Source of the DNA: CAVYXZ01 sp965223835 | GTDB taxonomy: Bacteria > Chloroflexota > Anaerolineae > Aggregatilineales > Phototrophicaceae | Assembly: GCA_965223835.1 (NCBI GenBank) | Contig: OZ245022.1 | Coordinates: 1-64,000, forward strand | DNA length: 64,000 nucleotides | Reading direction: 5' to 3' | Shown here: positions 8,531-17,592 of the stretch, one piece after another | Layout of the letters: each line of letters starts with the position of its first letter | How positions within the stretch are numbered: the stretch's first letter is position 1 | Notes under the pieces: generated by a model | Database searches by the model: none | What the model was told of the DNA's origin: nothing | The model's input: only the letters and a program-made list of their open reading frames with translations | Position numbers and translations under genes: made by a program

Positions 8531-9649
8531 ATGAATTTTGTACGCGAAACGATCTGGCAGGGGACGCCCAGTGAGCGTACGCTCTGCGTCGTCGGGGATG
8601 TCACGGGAAATGGCGTGCCGGACATTATTCTGGCCGGTCGCCGACCGACGCCCGAACTTTACTATCTCAGCCGGGGCGATGATGGTGTCTGGCAGCGCCA
8701 TGACATGAACTTCGATTGCGGCCAATTGGAAGCTGGAGGTTATCTGGCCGACATCAATCGCAATGGTCGCCTCGATTTTGTAGCTGGGAGCGACTCCACT
8801 GGCGACCGCATTTTCTGGTTTGAGAATCCCGGCGAAGTTGGTAGCCTCTGGCCGTTACACGAAATCTATCAGATGCCCGCCAACCAATCCCACGACCAGT
8901 TTGTAGCCGATATGGATGGCGATGGGCGGCTGGAAGTCTACTTCTGGAATCAACGTTCACAGACACTTTACTACGTGCCGGTGCCCGATGACCCGACGAT
9001 TTCACCCTGGCCGGGTGTGCGTGAAATCGTGGCCGGGGTGCGTCAGGAAGGCTTCGCGGTGGCCGACCTGGATGGCGATGGCCGCGACGAACTCATTGCT
9101 GGACAATCCTGGTTTAAACCACCCGGCAGCCCCGATGGCAAGTGGGTTCGCCATATCATCGCCGAAGATTTCGTGTCGCCGCGGGTGGCCGCTGCCGACT
9201 TCAGCGGAGACGGCAAGATCGAGATCATTCTAGCCGAGGGCGACGCCAGCTATTTGACCGACCGGTACTATGGCCGGGTTGCCCGCTGCTGGTACGACGA
9301 TGATCCCACCGCGCACTGGCAGGTCGAGATTCTGCACGATAAGCTGGCCGATCCGCATTCGGTCGTAATCGCTGATTTCACCGGCAATGGTCGCTCTGAT
9401 CTGTTTATCGGTGAACTGGGTGATCCCAATGCGAAGGACCGTCACCCCCCGGCGCAGCGCGTCTATCTTAACGAGGGTGGCAAGCTGGTGGAGCAGATCA
9501 TTGAAACCGGCCTGGGCACGCACGAATCCAAAGCCATCCACATCGACGGCAAAGTTGGCGTCGTCTGCAAATCATACCGCAATGTGCGCGGTGAGATTCC
9601 CCGCACGCCGGAAGTCGATGGCATTCATATCTGGTTCCCGGAGGGATAA
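8531..9649 (+). CDS. FG-GAP/VCBS repeat protein (beta-propeller), no signal peptide
   Basis: 372 residues built from repeats of about 50 residues, each with a calcium-binding-like loop: DVTGNGVPDI, DINRNGRLDF, DMDGDGRLEV, DLDGDGRDEL, DFSGDGKIEI and DFTGNGRSDL. This is the FG-GAP/VCBS pattern of a seven-bladed propeller. Most relatives are secreted, but here the N-terminus MNFVRETIWQGTPSERT lacks any signal, so it seems cytoplasmic or exported by an unknown route. A GGGGAGAC ribosome site lies just upstream. Its place behind a sugar isomerase suggests a sugar-binding or enzymatic role, which is inference. Confidence 0.85.
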   Translation: MNFVRETIWQGTPSERTLCVVGDVTGNGVPDIILAGRRPTPELYYLSRGDDGVWQRHDMNFDCGQLEAGGYLADINRNGRLDFVAGSDSTGDRIFWFENPGEVGSLWPLHEIYQMPANQSHDQFVADMDGDGRLEVYFWNQRSQTLYYVPVPDDPTISPWPGVREIVAGVRQEGFAVADLDGDGRDELIAGQSWFKPPGSPDGKWVRHIIAEDFVSPRVAAADFSGDGKIEIILAEGDASYLTDRYYGRVARCWYDDDPTAHWQVEILHDKLADPHSVVIADFTGNGRSDLFIGELGDPNAKDRHPPAQRVYLNEGGKLVEQIIETGLGTHESKAIHIDGKVGVVCKSYRNVRGEIPRTPEVDGIHIWFPEG

Positions 9650-9668
9650 AGATTTCTTTTGCCGTGCT

Positions 9669-9701
9669 CTCATCCCGTTTTTTTTGTAAAGACGGGGTGA
9701 G
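9669..9701. terminator. Possible hairpin between convergent genes
   Basis: CTCATCCCGT and ACGGGGTGAG can pair over a loop that holds a run of T, between the FG-GAP gene and the convergent phosphatase gene. There is no clean T-tract after the stem, so bidirectional termination is only a guess. Confidence 0.4.
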
Positions 9702-9711
9702 GTTGTCTGCA

Positions 9712-10313
9712 TTAGAGATGGCTGGTGTCGTTGTAGTAGTCTAATTGCCAGCGCCCGTCAGTTACTTGCCATTCGGTGATTGAGGTAAAAGCCGGGTCAA
9801 GCCACGCGCGCGAACCGGCAAGTGGTACGCGAAACAGCAGCAGAAATGATACGACGATAAACCCGCCATGGGTCACGGCGATGACATTCTGACCGGCATA
9901 TGTCTGCTCCAGGTTTTCCAGGGTGGTTTGTACGCGCTCGAGGAATTCATTCCACGTTTCACCATTGGGCGCAAAGGGCCTATCTGGGTTTGCTGTGAGG
10001 TCAAACTTGCCGAACTGTGCTTGATACTGAGTTGGCGTCAGGCCATCGGCAGCGCCTAGCAAAATTTCGGACAGATTATCATTGATCGTCACCGGCTGAC
10101 CCAGCGCCGGGCTAATGATGCTGGCGGTTTCATATGCCCGTTTCACTGCTGTCGATAGGAGTACATCACAATTGCTGTACTCGGTTCGTAACCGCCCGCC
10201 AGTTGCTCGGCCTGTTGTCTGCCGTGTTCCGTGAGACCCTTGCAAGTTTTCTGGGCGATGAAATGCTCTACATTATGCTTCGATTCACCATGTCGTACCA
10301 GCAGTAAACGCAT
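9712..10313 (-). pseudogene. Histidine phosphatase family protein, frameshifted
   Basis: A phosphoglycerate-mutase-like phosphatase of about 200 residues is split between two frames. The start at 10313 gives MRLLLVRHGESKHNVE with the catalytic RHG, running to LTEHGRQQAEQLAGG. The match then continues in another frame as RLRTEYSNCDVLLSTAVKRAYETASII and on to VIAVTHGGF, the second catalytic His. One missing base near 10193-10200, inside a run of G and C, restores a single reading frame: 602 bp becomes 201 codons. It may be a true mutation or a sequencing error. The ATG overlaps the stop of the dehydrogenase gene as TAATG. Confidence 0.85.
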
Positions 10314-11338
10314 TATTGGTCGCCGAAACGAGCTTGCAAGTTGACCGGTTGACCGCTTTGCACCGATTCGTATCCAGCCTGGACAACGGCGAGGCTGCGG
10401 CGTTCACTGTAGCCATCGGTCGGTCCGGGGACACCTTCAAGCACATAGTCGGCGAAGGCTTCGATTTCCAACGCGTATTCCGACAGTGCATTTTCCGGCC
10501 AGGGCGTAAATTTACTGATCTGGCCTTCAGCATTGACAACCGAATACCCATCGCGGCTGGCGCGAATGATTCCCGCATCGCCATACAGCGTGTACCCTAA
10601 CATATCGCCGGGCAGTTTGACTTCGCAGGTTTGCAATACCGAGACATTGACGCCACTGGTCAACGTCAACGTGCCGGACATCGTCCCCTCAATATCCGGG
10701 CGCTGGAATGATGCTGCATGCTGCTCCTGCATATACACCGTTGCGACCTCACCCAGTATAAAGCGCAGTTGTGCCATGCTGTGGATGCCGTGCAGTGTCC
10801 ACGTGCCCGTCCCCCCCTTGTCTGGTTGCGTGAGCCAGTCACGCCGTCCCGCATAGCCAAAATTGGGAGAGCGGAAGCCGCCCACGAACGAGGCCGTTAC
10901 CAGTTCACCAATGTGCTGACCCGCGTCAGCCATCGCTTTGAGCCGTTGCGACATTGATGTGTAGCAATGACTCTCCGCCACATAGAGACGGACATCATTG
11001 GCCTCGGCGGCGGCAATCATCTCACTTGCTTCGGCAACATTCAGCGCCATTGGCTTTTCCACCAGAATGTGTTTGCCCGCTGCTGCAGCTGCCAACGCCA
11101 TCGGGTGATGTAAGTTGTGTGGTGTGCAGATCGACACCGCGTCAATTTCAGCATCGGCCAATGCGTCATCATAGCTGGTATACGTTTTGGTCACGTTCAA
11201 TTCACTGGCTTTGGCGGCCAAAAAATCTGCATCATTATCCACCAGCGCACTGATGGTCACTTTTCGATCTAATTCATGAATAGCCTGGGCCTGGCGCACG
11301 CCCGCCCAGCCAACGCCGACGATGGCAATTCGTAACAT
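10313..11338 (-). CDS. Gfo/Idh/MocA family oxidoreductase
   Basis: 341 residues with the N-terminal Rossmann NAD(P) loop AIVGVGWAGVRQ. EKPMALNVAEA follows, with the Lys typical of this family's EKP motif that sits near the nicotinamide. The C-terminal part is the usual mixed sheet that binds the sugar. Such enzymes oxidise hydroxyl groups of sugars, inositols or their derivatives. Its stop overlaps the phosphatase start by one base. The exact substrate is unknown. Confidence 0.9.
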   Translation of the reverse strand: MLRIAIVGVGWAGVRQAQAIHELDRKVTISALVDNDADFLAAKASELNVTKTYTSYDDALADAEIDAVSICTPHNLHHPMALAAAAAGKHILVEKPMALNVAEASEMIAAAEANDVRLYVAESHCYTSMSQRLKAMADAGQHIGELVTASFVGGFRSPNFGYAGRRDWLTQPDKGGTGTWTLHGIHSMAQLRFILGEVATVYMQEQHAASFQRPDIEGTMSGTLTLTSGVNVSVLQTCEVKLPGDMLGYTLYGDAGIIRASRDGYSVVNAEGQISKFTPWPENALSEYALEIEAFADYVLEGVPGPTDGYSERRSLAVVQAGYESVQSGQPVNLQARFGDQ

Positions 11339-11387
11339 ATCAGTCCCCTTACTATCCTATATTGAGTAAATCGCGAATTGAAATTTG

Positions 11388-11450
11388 ACCCCCTCCGTCT
11401 CGCAGAACGAGACTCCTCCCCCAACGCATTGGGGGAGGTTGGGTGGGGGT
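11388..11450. repeat. 63-bp structured dispersed repeat, copy 1
   Basis: On the minus strand this reads ACCCCC, then CCTCCCCCAATGCG pairing with TTGGGGGAGG, then a hairpin GTCTCG-loop-CGAGAC, and ends ACGGAGGGGGT. A second copy of the same length is split by the insertion element at 57207-58413. The outer ends ACCCCC and GGGGGT can also pair, so the unit folds as two hairpins inside a closing stem. It lies in the gap between the dehydrogenase and MBL genes. Confidence 0.8.
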
Positions 11451-11477
11451 AATATTAATCACGTGTCACACTCTGTT

Positions 11478-12323
11478 CTATTTAACGACATGCGATTCTA
11501 TTTCACTAATAATTTTTAGGACGGTATTGCGATGGCGCCTGGGCATCCCGTGACGATCGACTGGCAGCCGGTCGCCGACATATTGCTCATAACTGATTGT
11601 GTCCGCAATCGCTTCTGGGTCACGCACGCCGCTATCAATAGCAGTCGCAACCGCCGCCCGGACGCCTGACAAATAATTTTTTGCCCATTGCAGTGCCTCC
11701 TGTACCGCCGCTGCGCCATGAATGACCGCGCCGTGCCCCGGAATCATGATGTCGATGTCCCAGGTGAGCAGCTTGTTTAACGTCCTTTCCAGCACGCGGC
11801 TATCGCCGTCGCCAATCGCCGGGATGATGCCCGTCACTACCGCGTCCCCGGCAACCAGCAGGCGGTCTTCTTCCACATACACGCTCACCCCATCAACACT
11901 GTGACCTGGCGTGGGGAACAGCCGCACATGCATGTCGCCCAGATCAAGATAGAGTTCGTCGCTAAACATCACCGTCGGCCACAGGGCCTGCGCATAAATC
12001 TCCTCGTCGGAGATGCCCCGTCTGCGGGCAGTGCCGGGCAGAATCCGCCGAGCAACTGCAGGCGTTTTCTCATGAGCATACACTTCAGCCCCGGCGAAAG
12101 CAGCACCACCCAGGACATGATCGTCATGGCCGTGTGTCAGAATCACCCGGTCCGGTTGATAACCCTGATCGCGGATAAAAGCTGCCATCTCATCGCCGAC
12201 CGCGTTATTATCACCCAGGTCAATGGCAATCGCGCCGCGTTGGCTCAAGATGATGGCATTTTTCCCCTCAGCCCGGTCATGATCTACGCTGTAGATGCTA
12301 GGTGCAATCCGTTCAATTGGCAT
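11478..12323 (-). CDS. MBL-fold metallo-hydrolase
   Basis: 281 residues of the metallo-beta-lactamase fold. The metal site is seen as THGHDDH at residues 63-69, a later H in PTPGHSVDGVSVY, D in VAGDAV and H in IPGHGAV. The C-terminal helical part resembles glyoxalase-II-like or quorum-lactonase-like hydrolases. It follows the sulfatase gene by 14 bases and is probably the last gene of that operon. Likely role: hydrolysis of an ester, lactone or thioester intermediate; substrate unknown. Confidence 0.88.
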   Translation of the reverse strand: MPIERIAPSIYSVDHDRAEGKNAIILSQRGAIAIDLGDNNAVGDEMAAFIRDQGYQPDRVILTHGHDDHVLGGAAFAGAEVYAHEKTPAVARRILPGTARRRGISDEEIYAQALWPTVMFSDELYLDLGDMHVRLFPTPGHSVDGVSVYVEEDRLLVAGDAVVTGIIPAIGDGDSRVLERTLNKLLTWDIDIMIPGHGAVIHGAAAVQEALQWAKNYLSGVRAAVATAIDSGVRDPEAIADTISYEQYVGDRLPVDRHGMPRRHRNTVLKIISEIESHVVK

Positions 12324-12337
12324 ATTATTCCCTCAGA

Positions 12338-13804
12338 TCAAAACGGTAATGTACGCGGTGGTTCCGGCGGATGGGCGTTGATGGCAGCATCAAAGCTCTT
12401 TTGCACCAGTTCCCACTTGATCGCCTGATAATCGGGGTCATCAGCGAGGTCGTGATGCTCCCAGGGATCCGTGTTCAGATCATACAGTTCATGCAGATTT
12501 TTGTGATGATATGTCACCAGTTTCCAGCGCTTGTCTCGATACATGGTGGCGTGAGTCTGGTCCGGGTAATTGATCGCCCCGAAGAATTCCGTCCGCACAA
12601 AGTCTCGGTGTTGATCGGTCTCGCCCATCAAGAGCGGGCGCAACGATTGGCCTTGAACGAAATAGGGAATTTCCATGTCCAAAACATCGTAGAAAGTCGG
12701 CACGAGGTCAATGAGTTCTACCAGCGCATCCGAGACCACATCTTGCTGGAAATGCCCCGGCCAGGAGATCATCAACGGCACGCGCACCAGTCCCTCATAC
12801 AACCGACAACCTTTGAGCAGCAGCCCATGATCGCACAGCGTCTCGCCATGATCGCTCATGAAAATGATGATCGTGTTCTCCCGCTGGCCTGATTCATCCA
12901 GATAATCCAGCAAACGACCAAATTCATAATCCAGCAACTCGATCATCGCGTAATATGACGCCTGAATCAGTTTGGCATCCCACTGGTCGGGATGCTGCGG
13001 CTGCGATTGGAAGTCGATTCCGGCGGCGGCCAGTTTGTTCTGATGCGCTAAATCACTGTCTTTGAAGTGCGCGCCAGGCAGGGTCGCCGGGTCGTAGCGC
13101 CGGAAATATTCCCAGGGTGCATCAAACGGTGCGTGGGGGTCGAACGGATTAATGCTGATTAGCCAGGGCTGGTCGTCGTGGCGATTTTTCTGGATGAACT
13201 CAATCGCTTTTTCGGTACACCAGTGGGTTTGATGCAGGTGCGGCGGCACATTGTCATGCGCTTCAGTCGGGACGAATACCCCGCCGAAGCCCTTGACCTT
13301 CGCGCCTTCGCGGTAAGTCTCCGGGCTGTATTCGGCCAGGAGTTTTTCGGGATCTGCGCCCTGCGCCTGCAACCATTCCGCATAATCGTGCCCGATGTCA
13401 CCCGGTCCCTTGTGTGAGTGGCTGTACTGAAAGTAACGATAGCCATCAGCCACCCGTTTTTCCTGCCCCAACGACGGACTTGCCAGGTGTAACTTGCCAA
13501 TTAACCCGCAATCATAGCCCGCTGCTGCCAGCCGGTTCGTCACCAAGCGATCTTCATAGTAGGCTGGGAATTCGCTGTTGCCATTGCCATTAACGTTGAT
13601 CGCGCTCGGATACATGCCGCTCAGGAAGCTGGCCCGGCTGGGGGTGCAGATGGGCGACTGGACAAACGCGTGCGTCAACGTCACGGCTTCCCGCATGAAC
13701 TGGTCAAGGCGTGGTGTGTTGATGTGTGCATTGCCCAGCGCCGCAATCGTGTCAAACCGTTGCTGGTCGGTGCAGTACCAGATGATATTGGGTCGGTCGG
13801 TCAT
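12338..13804 (-). CDS. Sulfatase (alkaline-phosphatase superfamily)
   Basis: 488 residues. The sulfatase signature CTPSRASFLSG has Cys53 as the residue expected to be converted to formylglycine, with Pro55 and Arg57 conserved. Later motifs include GLIGKLHL and FMSDHGETLCDHGLLLKG, which carry metal-binding Asp and His. No signal peptide is visible, so it probably acts in the cytoplasm on an imported sulfate ester. It lies downstream of a carbohydrate ABC permease pair and 14 bases before the MBL gene. Choline sulfatase and iduronate-sulfatase-like relatives share this layout; the true substrate is unknown. Confidence 0.92.
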   Translation of the reverse strand: MTDRPNIIWYCTDQQRFDTIAALGNAHINTPRLDQFMREAVTLTHAFVQSPICTPSRASFLSGMYPSAINVNGNGNSEFPAYYEDRLVTNRLAAAGYDCGLIGKLHLASPSLGQEKRVADGYRYFQYSHSHKGPGDIGHDYAEWLQAQGADPEKLLAEYSPETYREGAKVKGFGGVFVPTEAHDNVPPHLHQTHWCTEKAIEFIQKNRHDDQPWLISINPFDPHAPFDAPWEYFRRYDPATLPGAHFKDSDLAHQNKLAAAGIDFQSQPQHPDQWDAKLIQASYYAMIELLDYEFGRLLDYLDESGQRENTIIIFMSDHGETLCDHGLLLKGCRLYEGLVRVPLMISWPGHFQQDVVSDALVELIDLVPTFYDVLDMEIPYFVQGQSLRPLLMGETDQHRDFVRTEFFGAINYPDQTHATMYRDKRWKLVTYHHKNLHELYDLNTDPWEHHDLADDPDYQAIKWELVQKSFDAAINAHPPEPPRTLPF

Positions 13805-13954
13805 GCTGCCCTCTTGTCACTGTGATGATTACGTAGCGCGATGGTAGACGATACATGCCGGGTCTGCAAACTTTCTGGCAATCGTTCGTGGGAAAAAAAG
13901 ACTCCCCACTTCACATTTTTCTCAGCACTCAGTACCACGTGCTCATTACTTTTC

Positions 13955-14815
13955 TTACCCCTTAGTCCCGGTCAAGACGATACCCTCGACCAGATATCGT
14001 TGGGCGAAAATGACGATCACCAGCATCGGAATCATTGACATCATCACCCCTGCCAGCACAATGGATAACTCACCTGTGTTAAGCGGCCCGCGCAACGTGA
14101 CGATGCCCAGTGGTAGCGTGTAATGTTCCTGCGAAAACAGGAAGATAAATGGCCGGAAGAAATCATTCCAGTGTGAATTGAAGGCCAGAATCGCCATTAC
14201 TGCGATGCCGGGTGCGCCCAGCGGCAGGAAGATGTGCCAGAAGATTTGAAATGGCCCCGCTCCATCCATCTTGGCCGCATCTTCCAGATCGTTTGGAATG
14301 CTCAGGAAGAACTGCCGCAACAAAAACACCCCGAACGGCGACACCAGTGTCGGGATAATCAACGACCACAACGTATCCACCAGCCGCAGCCGCGAGATCA
14401 AAATAAACACCGGTATGATCGTCACAAAAAATGGAACCATCAGGGCGGACATAAGCAGAATAAACAGCACGTTTTTCAACGGAAAGCGCAAACGAGCGAA
14501 GGCATAGGCGGCTAAGGTCGCGGTGATAATTTGGCCCAGCACACTGGAAACTGATACCAGCAGGCTGTTGATGATGTAACGGCCAAAGGGCACGCGATTG
14601 AACACCTCAGCATAATTTTGCCATTGCCAATCGGTTGGCAACCACTTGGGCGGCAGGTCAAACGAGCCTTTGGGCAGGCGCAGCGATGTCGAGAACGTCC
14701 AGATAATGGGCAGCAACACAAGTACGGAAACCAGCGCCAAAACCGCAATGACGAGCACGGTTGTGAGTTGGCGGCGACGCAAGGCCTGGCGGTCGCTTCG
14801 GTAAGTGGTCAACAT
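13955..14815 (-). CDS. Carbohydrate ABC permease (MalG type)
   Basis: 286 residues with six hydrophobic spans and the EAA loop DLEDAAKMDGAGPFQIFWHIFLPLGAPG. It belongs to the CUT1 class that imports oligosaccharides and related compounds. Its start shares one base with the stop of the MalF-type gene (TGATG). A short repeat rich in ACTCAGTAC follows its stop. It completes a transporter with the binding protein at 16089 and needs an ATPase from elsewhere, as is common for CUT1 systems. Confidence 0.92.
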   Translation of the reverse strand: MLTTYRSDRQALRRRQLTTVLVIAVLALVSVLVLLPIIWTFSTSLRLPKGSFDLPPKWLPTDWQWQNYAEVFNRVPFGRYIINSLLVSVSSVLGQIITATLAAYAFARLRFPLKNVLFILLMSALMVPFFVTIIPVFILISRLRLVDTLWSLIIPTLVSPFGVFLLRQFFLSIPNDLEDAAKMDGAGPFQIFWHIFLPLGAPGIAVMAILAFNSHWNDFFRPFIFLFSQEHYTLPLGIVTLRGPLNTGELSIVLAGVMMSMIPMLVIVIFAQRYLVEGIVLTGTKG

Positions 14816-15768
14816 CAGTCTTGTGCGCCCCCTTCGTAATAGACCCAGCGGCGGCTCAACCAGAATTGGACAATCGTCAAGCCGAGGATGAGCAGGAAGA
14901 ACACCATCGCCACGCTGGACCCATAGCCATATTGCACCTGACTCAACTTATCCCAGATGACCATGACGACGGTCGTTGTCGAGTCACCCGGTCCGCCCGC
15001 AGTCATAATCCGCGCTTGATCGAACATTTGCAGATGGCCGATGATGCCGACTACCACGACGAAAAAGATCGTCGGGCTGAGTTGCGGCAGGGTTACAAAT
15101 CGGAACTGCTTCCAGGCGTTGGCCCCGTCGATCTCCGCTGCTTCATATAGATGTCGCGGGATATTTTGAATCCCGGCAGCGAATAGCAGCAGGCTAAAAC
15201 CGAACGTCTTCCACACCGTTGTCAGCACCAGCGAGATCATGGCCCACTGGGATGATTCCAGCCAGGGGACCCGCTCCAGGCCCAACCGCACCAGATAATG
15301 ATTGACGACCCCCAGGTTGGTGCTGAGCATAAAATTGAGAATGACCGCGATGGCGGCAACCGATGTCACAACGGGCAGGATAAAGACGGTACGGAAGGCG
15401 TTGCGCAGCAATATCGGCATTTTGTGTTGCAGCAACACGGCTAACAGCAGTGCAATTACCACATCCAACGCGATGACGAGTATGGTAAACACGACGGTGT
15501 TACGCAGGCCGGTAAAGAAGCGGGCATCACCGGCGAGTTTGACGTAATTTTCGAGGCCGACGAACTCCGCCGGTTGGAAAATATTCCATTTAAACAGGCT
15601 CAGGCCCAGTGAATAAACCATCGGTCCCGCAATGAAGATCAGAAAACCGATGAACGTCGGCGCGATAAACAGATATGCCACCAGCGCCTCGCGGCGGCGC
15701 AACGTGTTCAGGCTCTGTAGGCTGTGGCCCGGTCGGTCGGTGCGTTGTAATCGGGACGCAATTCCCAT
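14815..15768 (-). CDS. Carbohydrate ABC permease (MalF type)
   Basis: 317 residues with six spans after an N-terminal cytoplasmic part. The EAA loop is YEAAEIDGANAWKQFRFVTLPQLSP. I take the ATG at 15768 because AGGAGA stands six bases upstream; an upstream in-frame start at 15843 would read through repeat-like DNA. It overlaps the MalG-type gene by one base. The binding-protein gene lies about 320 bases upstream, so it may be in the same transcript or have its own promoter in that gap. Confidence 0.92.
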   Translation of the reverse strand: MGIASRLQRTDRPGHSLQSLNTLRRREALVAYLFIAPTFIGFLIFIAGPMVYSLGLSLFKWNIFQPAEFVGLENYVKLAGDARFFTGLRNTVVFTILVIALDVVIALLLAVLLQHKMPILLRNAFRTVFILPVVTSVAAIAVILNFMLSTNLGVVNHYLVRLGLERVPWLESSQWAMISLVLTTVWKTFGFSLLLFAAGIQNIPRHLYEAAEIDGANAWKQFRFVTLPQLSPTIFFVVVVGIIGHLQMFDQARIMTAGGPGDSTTTVVMVIWDKLSQVQYGYGSSVAMVFFLLILGLTIVQFWLSRRWVYYEGGAQD

Positions 15769-16088
15769 AAATAATCTCCTGAAATAAGATCGTAACTTAA
15801 TTAACTCACCTTGCGCAGAACTACGTCTGGGTGGTGGGTTCAACCCATTTAATAAAATAATCGGGTAACGGTCATTCCACTAGCGGACGCCCAAACGGGA
15901 GTCCCTACTAAACTATGTAGCGACAGGCTGCTGCCTGTCCCCCGAACTCAAGATGTATAATGTCAGTTATTAAATCGCAGTAACACCTGGTAGCTTTTGA
16001 CCTGCCCCACCCCTGTTATCGGAAGAATGCAGGAGTGAGGCTGATCTTGGCCTACGAATGGCTAAGGTTTGCTGCTTGATTTGATAGT
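15769..16088. other. Intergenic region with a short hairpin
   Basis: A 320-base gap between binding-protein and permease genes. I see no gene in it. It contains a perfect 7-bp hairpin at 15922-15939 (GACAGGC, loop, GCCTGTC) embedded in TAGCGACAGG...CCTGTCCCCC. This resembles the dispersed palindromes at 50835 and 59295. The hairpin may weaken read-through and so set a high ratio of binding protein to permease, which is inference. Confidence 0.6.
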
Positions 16089-17501
16089 TTATGCACCCAG
16101 GATGCCGACCAATTCTTCATGCAGGCCATCCAGCGCGTCCTGTGCGTTCAGTTCACCGCTTCCGGCCAGGCTAAACCACTTGACACGGGCGTTGGTGTAA
16201 TCCCGATTTTGCGCCGGGGCAGGCACGGGCAACGCTTCGAGATCATCCAGCATGGCGTAGTAGTTAGGCCAACCTGCCGGGGCGATTCCATCGTTTTGTT
16301 CCGGTGCGTTCGTGACAGAGCGGCGTGAGGCCGTATGCGCACCATTGGCGATGAACGACCCCTGAACTTCGGGGCTGGTGAGGTGCTTCAGCCACTGGAA
16401 TGCCTGATCTGGATACTGGCTCAGCGTCGTAACCGCCAGGCCGCTGGCCCCAAATTGTGACTTCTGCGTTTTCCAAATCGGATGGAAGACGACATCATAT
16501 TCGTCTGGCATCATCCCCGCGCCAGTAAACCGCGCAATCCAGGCCCGATGCGAGACCATCATGCCCAGCTTACCTGACGTAAAGGCCGTGTGCAGGTCCC
16601 CCATGCCGCCGGGTCCCACCATGTACGACGCATTATCCTGCTGTGCCAGATCAAGCAGCATTTGTAGTGCCTCAACATTGTTGGGATCGTTCGCATTGGA
16701 GGAAGTCCACTTCCAGCCACCACCGCGCCGAGCACGTTCTTCTTCGGTCAGGTCAGGGTAGAAGTTGTCCCACAGCCAGTCGCCGCCTTCGGACTGTTCG
16801 GGATTAATGAGCGTGCTGTCGTTGACATAGGACCAGGGGGTGAAACCGCCCCAGGGACGATTGGGCCAGCCATAGCCGAAAATGTCCTCACCCAGCTCAC
16901 TGATCGCCCGCGCCGCAACCTGAAAGTCTTCAACGGTCCAGTCATTGGTCGGATGATCCAGTCCGGCCTGGTCGAACAGGCTTTTGTTATAGGTGATCCC
17001 CGCCGCCGCCCACAGGAAGGCCAGATTATATAGAGAACCTTCGAACATATGCGATTCGATCATAGCCGGGTTCACATCCGCCAGGAAATCGGCCACGTCA
17101 GGATCGTTCTGGACATATTCGTCCAGCGGGCGCACGATGCCGTTACTGGTAAAGAGCTGAAACCCTTCATTCGAGACTTCCAGGTTATCCAACTGCTCAC
17201 CGGCGGCCATCAGCACCGTCACTTTGGACAGGAATTCGTCCCATTCGGCGGCGGCGATGCCGACAAATTCTACTTCGATATTGGGGTTTTGTTCGTTGAA
17301 CGGCCCGGCCAGATTTTCAAAAGCCTCAACCCGGGCCGGATTAATCACCATCGACCGTATCTTCACGGTATCTTGCTGTGGTGGCGCAGCGGCCAATGGT
17401 GCAGCAGCGCCTAATAACCCGGTTGCGGCAACAGCACCAGCCGACACGGCTGATTGTTTGAGGAAATCCCGGCGCGATAAAAGATGCTTATTGTCGTTCA
17501 T
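16089..17501 (-). CDS. Carbohydrate ABC substrate-binding protein, Tat-type signal
   Basis: 470 residues, family-1 solute-binding protein. The N-terminus has LLSRRDFLKQSAVSAGAVAATGLLGAAAPLAAA, a twin-arginine signal with a hydrophobic core and an Ala-rich cleavage region. The rest has the Trp-rich groove and closing C-terminal helices of oligosaccharide binders. GGAG lies just before the ATG. A GntR-type operator lies 92 bases upstream (17593-17606). It would capture the sugar or sulfated compound used by the sulfatase-kinase block. Confidence 0.92.
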   Translation of the reverse strand: MNDNKHLLSRRDFLKQSAVSAGAVAATGLLGAAAPLAAAPPQQDTVKIRSMVINPARVEAFENLAGPFNEQNPNIEVEFVGIAAAEWDEFLSKVTVLMAAGEQLDNLEVSNEGFQLFTSNGIVRPLDEYVQNDPDVADFLADVNPAMIESHMFEGSLYNLAFLWAAAGITYNKSLFDQAGLDHPTNDWTVEDFQVAARAISELGEDIFGYGWPNRPWGGFTPWSYVNDSTLINPEQSEGGDWLWDNFYPDLTEEERARRGGGWKWTSSNANDPNNVEALQMLLDLAQQDNASYMVGPGGMGDLHTAFTSGKLGMMVSHRAWIARFTGAGMMPDEYDVVFHPIWKTQKSQFGASGLAVTTLSQYPDQAFQWLKHLTSPEVQGSFIANGAHTASRRSVTNAPEQNDGIAPAGWPNYYAMLDDLEALPVPAPAQNRDYTNARVKWFSLAGSGELNAQDALDGLHEELVGILGA

Positions 17502-17592
17502 GAAAATGTCTCCTTAAAAATTGTAGATCCCTACCACATTTGGTTTGTTGGTTGATTTTTCCCGTTTATTCACCTCCTTGTTCAAGTACACA

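Noticed and set aside
10190..10202. Programmed frameshift in the phosphatase gene
   Set aside because: No slippery heptamer and no downstream structure that I can see; a missing base is simpler.
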